A stretch of 8,391 nucleotides of DNA from Candidatus Ethanoperedens thermophilum (lineage in GTDB: Archaea; Halobacteriota; Methanosarcinia; Methanosarcinales; EX4572-44): positions 1 through 8,391 of the forward strand of contig WNEG01000022.1 of assembly GCA_012910725.1 (NCBI GenBank), in the 5' to 3' direction. Both the position numbers and the translations under genes were made by a program. Below, piece by piece: positions 5,825 to 8,391 of this stretch. Below the pieces are notes generated by a model. That model was not told the DNA's origin, made no database searches, and was given only the letters and a program-made list of their open reading frames with translations. The first letter of the stretch is position 1. Each line of letters opens with the position of its first letter.

Positions 5825-5929
5825 CAATAGTGGCTAACAGAGAATAGAAGTTTGGAAAACTGCAAAAGAGAGATTTAACGGGTAGTAGATATGAAGGGCA
5901 AGAAAATAAAACTAAAAGGGTGAGAAAAA

Positions 5930-6382
5930 ATGAAAAATGGAAACATAGCAAGTTTAACAGCCATAGTAGTAATCGCATTAGTGGTGATGTTTTCGGGATG
6001 TATCGGATCAAAAACCCCGATTCATGATATCCATGAAAATCCCGATAAGTATGTTGATAAGGAAGTCACGATTAAGGCAACGGTAAAGGGACTAACATTA
6101 TCATCCGCCCCTTCCAGTCATTACCACCACAGTCCAGATTGTAGCGGATTTTGGATTAGCGACATAGAAAAGTTCGAAGGTGGGTTGTCTTCTCCCGATG
6201 ATATATTTGTAGCATATGATGGCAATACACCTATTAAACATCGCGAAGATTTCAAGGATGAGTGGGGTAGACCGATTGGGATTCGTACTGTAAAAGTTAA
6301 AGGTGTTGTTAGATATGAACTTCTTCGCGGAGCGTATTCATGCTTTTATATAGAGGGAGAATCATGGGAATTTGTTGATTGA
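5930..6382 (+). CDS. Small lipoprotein with a possible OB-like fold
   Basis: A 150-residue secreted protein. The N-terminus has a charged start, a hydrophobic segment (about 8-21) and a lipobox F-S-G-C (21-24), so Cys24 is the likely lipid-modified residue and the protein is anchored outside the cell membrane. The mature part begins with a pattern common in archaeal exported OB-fold proteins: N-P-D-K-Y-V-D-K-E-V-T-I-K-A-T-V-K-G (37-54), followed by later strands V-K-V-K-G-V-V-R-Y (121-129) and C-F-Y-I-E-G-E-S-W (138-146). A His-rich segment, H64-x-H66-H67 with Cys71 nearby, could bind metal; Cys138 could form a disulphide with Cys71. ATG at 5930 follows GGGTGA (5918-5923). A 10-codon open frame (5891-5923) ends on that ribosome site but shows nothing recognisable. 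It is probably co-transcribed with the membrane protein upstream. No specific function is recognised. Confidence 0.75.
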   Translation: MKNGNIASLTAIVVIALVVMFSGCIGSKTPIHDIHENPDKYVDKEVTIKATVKGLTLSSAPSSHYHHSPDCSGFWISDIEKFEGGLSSPDDIFVAYDGNTPIKHREDFKDEWGRPIGIRTVKVKGVVRYELLRGAYSCFYIEGESWEFVD

Positions 6383-6527
6383 AAAAAAGGGACGATAAAA
6401 AATGTCCAGATGTTGGTGTGGTCGGGGCTAATATCCAAGTCACATTTCTTTCACTCCAAGTTTCAAACATCTGAGAACACAGAAATCAGAACCAATACGC
6501 CATATAAGGCAGCCCACAATAAATAAT
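6383..6527. repeat. Gene-free stretch with an 8-base inverted repeat
   Basis: No convincing gene is seen here. CAGATGTT (6407-6414) and AACATCTG (6466-6473) form an inverted repeat about 50 bases apart. Inside it, TCCAAGT occurs twice (near 6434-6440 and 6455-6461). Together with the transposase-like remnant just to the right this looks like scar tissue of a mobile element, but terminal repeats and target duplications cannot be defined. Confidence 0.3.
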
Positions 6528-6659
6528 TTACCCAAATGCAGTCCCTATGGTGACATCCCAATTTGGTAAATTCTCCAATCTTTTAACCTTCTCTTCACAG
6601 ATTTTCATCGCTTCTTTTGTTAATTTCATTCCGTTCTGGTAAACTTTGTCGATAAGATG
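6528..6659 (-). pseudogene. Remnant resembling a transposase C-terminus
   Basis: Read on the minus strand this is an open stretch of 43 codons ending at TAA (6528-6530), without a usable start. The peptide contains D-K-V-Y-Q-N-G-M-K-L-T, then a Lys/Glu-rich helix, then L-P-N-W-D-V-T-I. The pattern Y-x-x-G-x-K-x-(T/S)-x-E-x-M ending in P-x-W-x-x-T-I resembles the tail of DDE transposases of the ISAzo13 (Rhodopirellula-type) kind. The resemblance is from memory and short, so the family is uncertain. Its upstream end runs into the PIN-domain remnant on the opposite strand, with which it overlaps by about nine bases; the junction between the two fragments probably lies near 6640-6660. Confidence 0.35.
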
Positions 6660-6829
6660 GACGTAATGTGGCGGTAGCTGTTGTGAATGATGCTGATGTC
6701 ATTGTTATATGGAATTGTCGGCATATGGCAAATATTGAAAAGAAAAGGATGTTCAATGCAGTAAATATGTTATTAGGATACAAGCAGGTAGATATTGTTA
6801 CGCCTATGGAGGTGATTGGATTTGGCTAA
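6651..6829 (+). pseudogene. Broken PIN-domain toxin (VapC-like), C-terminal part
   Basis: From GCG at 6671 to TAA at 6827-6829 the frame reads A-V-A-V-V-N-D-A-D-V-I-V-I-W-N, then R-H-M-A-N-I-E-K-K-R-M-F-N-A-V-N, then G-Y-K-Q-V-D-I-V-T-P-M-E-V-I. This matches the end of a common archaeal group of PIN-domain nucleases with the pattern (D/N)-x-x-D-V-I-V-S-W-N-F-K-H followed by F-N-x-V-N-x-x-x-G-Y. There is no start codon, and an upstream TAA at 6653-6655 blocks this frame. The preceding D-x-M-D-V-M (6651-6668), which would correspond to the conserved D-A-x-H, is in another frame, so a small deletion has occurred near 6668. The N-terminal half with the other catalytic acids is absent. It cannot make a working nuclease. 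Confidence 0.65.
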
Positions 6830-6968
6830 GTGGAAATATAAATCGTTGGAATGGATTCATGAAATAAGAGAAGAAAATTATGAAAAGACGAAGGAAAAAG
6901 ATTTGAGAGCCGTTATTGAGAATAATTTTAAAATGGCAAAGATCATAGTATCTAAATTGACTGCATAA
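6822..6968 (+). CDS. Small partner (putative antitoxin-type) protein of the PIN-domain gene
   Basis: A 48-residue charged, helical protein starting at TTG 6822 and ending at TAA 6966-6968. The start overlaps the end of the PIN remnant by eight bases, and a full GGAGGTGA at 6808-6815 sits six bases before the TTG, which decides this start. The peptide has W-I-H-E-I-R-E-E-N-Y-E-K-T-K (residues 11-24) followed by D-L-R-A-V-I-E-N-N, a pattern I know from short archaeal proteins encoded next to PIN-domain toxins, where they are presumed antitoxins. Unlike its toxin, this gene appears intact. With the toxin broken it may be a survivor without a partner, or may act on toxins encoded elsewhere. Confidence 0.6.
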   Translation: MAKWKYKSLEWIHEIREENYEKTKEKDLRAVIENNFKMAKIIVSKLTA

Positions 6969-6974
6969 AAAAGC

Positions 6975-7020
6975 GTATCAAACTCGGGTGTCCTCTCTGA
7001 TACTTTGTGTCCTCATTTTT
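6975..7020 (+). terminator. Terminator-like region between the small partner gene and radA
   Basis: GTATCA (6975-6980) and TGATAC (6998-7003) form a 6-base-pair stem, followed by a T-run at 7016-7020. The octamer GTGTCCTC occurs twice (6988-6995 and 7007-7014). It lies between two genes that face each other and probably ends the rightward transcript. No gene is seen in 6969-7064. Confidence 0.35.
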
Positions 7021-7064
7021 ACCTTTTCCAGACTTCGTTGTGATATTGCACCTAATGACTACTT

Positions 7065-8042
7065 TCAATCAGTCAAGCCGCCAGTTGTTACAGAGAATAT
7101 CGCTTCACCCTCTGGCAGATTTGGAGAATCTACCAACCGTGCAATACGTTTTTCGCCCTTTGACTTGCGAAGGTAAATTCGAAACGTTGATGTGTGCCCT
7201 ACGATGTGTCCACCAATGGGTTTGGTTGGATCTCCAAAGAATGCATCTGGCTTGGACATAACCTGGTTTGTCACCATGACCGAAGCGTTGTTTAACCCGG
7301 AAAATCGCATGAGATCATGCATGTGTTTGTTGAGCTTTTGCTGTCGATCTGCAAGTGTACCGCGTCCAACGTACTCTGCTCTAAAGTGTGCGGTGAGAGA
7401 GTCCACAATCAACAGGCGCACAGGATATTCTGTACTTTTAAGTTCTTCTGTAAGCTTTGATGCTGCATCGACAAGAAGTATCTGATGATTAGAATTGTAC
7501 GCATGAGCTACATGTATCCGTTTTAAGAACTCTTCAGTTTCAAGCTCAAGCTCAAGTCTCTCCGCCGCCCCCTTGACCATGTGTGCAATCCTCTCAGGTC
7601 TAAACGTGTTCTCTGTGTCTATTATCACAACAGAACCATTCAATCCATGATGTTCAACTGGAAGCTGTGCGTTCACAGCAAGTTGATGTGCCACCTGCGT
7701 CTTACCCGAGCCAAATTCTCCATAGAATTCTGTTATCGATTGAGTTTCCACACCACCACCAAGAAGACGATTGAATTCACTGCTGCCAGTCGTGAGCTTC
7801 TGTATGCTTTTGCGCCGTTCAAGTACCACATCACCAGTCTCGAAGCCACCAACATCAGCAGCCTGCCTTGATGAATTAATGATCTTGGCTGCGGTACTTT
7901 CACCTATCTCAGCAGCTGCGACAAGTTCAGAAGGTGATGCAACAGCAACTGCTTCAATAGTTGTAAAACCAGCTTCTTTCAGCTTCTCTGCTGTTGCAGG
8001 ACCAACACCCGGAAGGTCTTCAAGGGCTATTTTTTCAGTCAT
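7065..8042 (-). CDS. radA: DNA repair and recombination protein RadA
   Basis: Archaeal RecA/Rad51-family recombinase that forms ATP-dependent filaments on single-stranded DNA and drives strand exchange in homologous recombination. The 325-residue length is normal and there is no intein. N-terminal helix-hairpin-helix domain: L-E-D-L-P-G-V-G-P-A-T-A-E-K-L (7-21) and a second half near 41-56. The linker G-G-F-E-T-G-D (65-71) is the family signature. Walker A is G-E-F-G-S-G-K-T (108-115), Walker B L-L-I-V-D-S (210-215). The DNA-binding loops lie near R221-H240 and in the segment N259-H283. The start ATG at 8040-8042 has GGAGTG just upstream (8047-8052, minus strand) and a TATA box at 8084-8094. 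It stands alone and ends at TGA. Confidence 0.97.
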   Translation of the reverse strand: MTEKIALEDLPGVGPATAEKLKEAGFTTIEAVAVASPSELVAAAEIGESTAAKIINSSRQAADVGGFETGDVVLERRKSIQKLTTGSSEFNRLLGGGVETQSITEFYGEFGSGKTQVAHQLAVNAQLPVEHHGLNGSVVIIDTENTFRPERIAHMVKGAAERLELELETEEFLKRIHVAHAYNSNHQILLVDAASKLTEELKSTEYPVRLLIVDSLTAHFRAEYVGRGTLADRQQKLNKHMHDLMRFSGLNNASVMVTNQVMSKPDAFFGDPTKPIGGHIVGHTSTFRIYLRKSKGEKRIARLVDSPNLPEGEAIFSVTTGGLTD

Positions 8043-8083
8043 ATTACACTCCGATGCTTAACCATCGCTGACCACTATGTTAT

Positions 8084-8094
8084 TGATATAAGTT
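8084..8094 (-). promoter_or_regulatory. radA promoter (TATA box)
   Basis: On the minus strand this reads AACTTATATCA. The predicted start near 8063 gives a leader of about 20 bases that contains the GGAGTG ribosome site. The imperfect palindrome GATGCTTAACCATC (8053-8066) lies at the predicted start site and could be an operator, though a similar dyad at 2255-2269 has no obvious shared role. Confidence 0.45.
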
Positions 8095-8156
8095 AAACCT
8101 TTGCAGTTTTGGAACTTTTATGGCATAAACCACAGAGGATATGGGGGGGCACAGGG

Positions 8157-8243
8157 ATTGGTTTTGGGTGATAAAAGTGCATATCTGTGATAGAAAGTTA
8201 TAAAAAAACAGATGTGGTTCAGTATCATTTAAGCGAAACCAAT
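8157..8243 (+). ncRNA. Nested-stem element, candidate structured RNA
   Basis: Three helices nest in order. ATTGGTTTTG (8157-8166) pairs with CGAAACCAAT (8234-8243), ten pairs with one G-U. GTGATA (8168-8173) pairs with TATCAT (8223-8228), six pairs with one G-U. CATATCTGT (8180-8188) pairs with ACAGATGTG (8208-8216), nine pairs with one G-U. The apical loop is 8189-8207, with internal loops between. No open frame explains it. A TATA-like TTTTAT at 8116-8121 could start a rightward transcript near 8144, just before the first stem. Alternatives are a regulatory leader, or a transposon end, since a TnpB-like gene begins 84 bases downstream. The pairing is seen; transcription is not shown. Confidence 0.4.
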
Positions 8244-8267
8244 AGGTAGTAAAATGTTTAATATTAT

Positions 8268-8289
8268 GGTATTATATCTCGACAATACC
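8268..8289. repeat. Hairpin upstream of the TnpB-like gene
   Basis: GGTATT (8268-8273) pairs with AATACC (8284-8289) around a 10-base loop; a flanking T-G pair can extend it. IS200/IS605-type elements carry hairpins near their ends that the transposase recognises, and this one lies 38 bases before the TnpB-like start, so it could mark the left end. The assignment is positional inference. Confidence 0.3.
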
Positions 8290-8326
8290 GTTAAATACTG
8301 TAACCAGGAAGACGGAACAGATAATT

Positions 8327-8391
8327 ATGGAGATCATACGCAAGAGTAGTTGTTCTTTGAAGTTTGCAACAAACAGCAAACAAGAGACACT
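8327..8391 (+). CDS. Start of a TnpB-like (IS200/IS605 OrfB) protein, cut by the window edge
   Basis: ATG at 8327 opens a frame that stays open to the end of the window (21 full codons). The peptide begins M-E-I-I-R-K-S and continues C-S-L-K-F-A-T-N-S-K-Q-E-T. This resembles the opening strand of many archaeal TnpB proteins, where a short S-L-K-(F/Y)-A segment precedes a helix beginning L-x-x-x-L-x-E-Y. TnpB is the RNA-guided nuclease of IS200/IS605/IS1341 transposons and the ancestor of Cas12. The match rests on about 20 residues, so it is tentative; none of the RuvC or zinc-finger residues are in view. A weak GGAAGACGGA purine stretch precedes the ATG. No TnpA gene is seen upstream, which would suit an IS1341-type element. 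Confidence 0.5.
   Translation, partial: MEIIRKSSCSLKFATNSKQET

Noticed and set aside
5891..5923. 10-codon frame ending on the lipoprotein ribosome site
   Set aside because: It is too short to support from sequence alone; Lys-rich content reflects the purine-rich leader.
7007..8061. Several plus-strand open frames of 84-97 codons
   Set aside because: They mirror the radA gene on the opposite strand and have no independent support.

Overview
This is an AT-rich archaeal (euryarchaeal) window. Three things show this: the ribosomal cluster uses archaeal-type L1, P0 (L10) and the alpha-helical/acidic-tail L12; the recombinase is RadA; and promoters look archaeal (TATA boxes about 25 bases before starts, several genes without a Shine-Dalgarno). 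McrC, a protein tied to methyl-coenzyme M reductase (MCR), and a neighbouring cobalamin-type radical SAM enzyme resembling the MCR glutamine methylase MgmA point to a methanogen or an anaerobic methane/alkane oxidiser. I cannot place it below that level.

Layout. 1-132: leader of the stalk operon, with a stem that overlaps the rpl1 ribosome binding site. 133-2117: rpl1, rplP0 and rpl12, all rightward. The P0 frame is closed by a UGA exactly where the conserved stalk tail should begin; the missing tail residues (L-G-S-L-F-E) are encoded in frame right after it. 2141-2183: terminator-like hairpin. 2307-3599 (minus) and 3715-4503 (plus): divergent radical SAM (MgmA-like) and mcrC genes sharing a short promoter region. 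McrC carries an extra C-terminal DUF2098-like domain. 4547-4707: four imperfect hairpin-forming repeats, the last of which holds the 3' end of a small winged-helix regulator gene (4682-4957, minus).

4958-6382: a possible 28-residue peptide, a membrane protein (PH-like fold, two membrane helices, zinc ribbon) and a small lipoprotein, all rightward. 6383-7064 is a decayed accessory patch: an inverted repeat, a transposase-like tail (minus), a frame-broken PIN-domain (VapC-like) toxin end, and an apparently intact 48-residue partner gene translationally coupled to it. 7065-8042 (minus): radA. 8043-8391: radA promoter, an 87-base nested-stem element with no coding explanation, another hairpin, and the first 21 codons of what looks like a TnpB-type transposon protein running off the window.

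How it fits together: two housekeeping blocks (translation stalk and recombination) flank an MCR maturation/activation pair and an accessory stretch with remains of mobile elements and a toxin-antitoxin system. The observations I would follow first are the UGA-interrupted P0 tail, the McrC-DUF2098 fusion beside an MgmA-like gene, and the nested-stem element at 8157-8243. All family assignments are by eye from the translations, without database searches.
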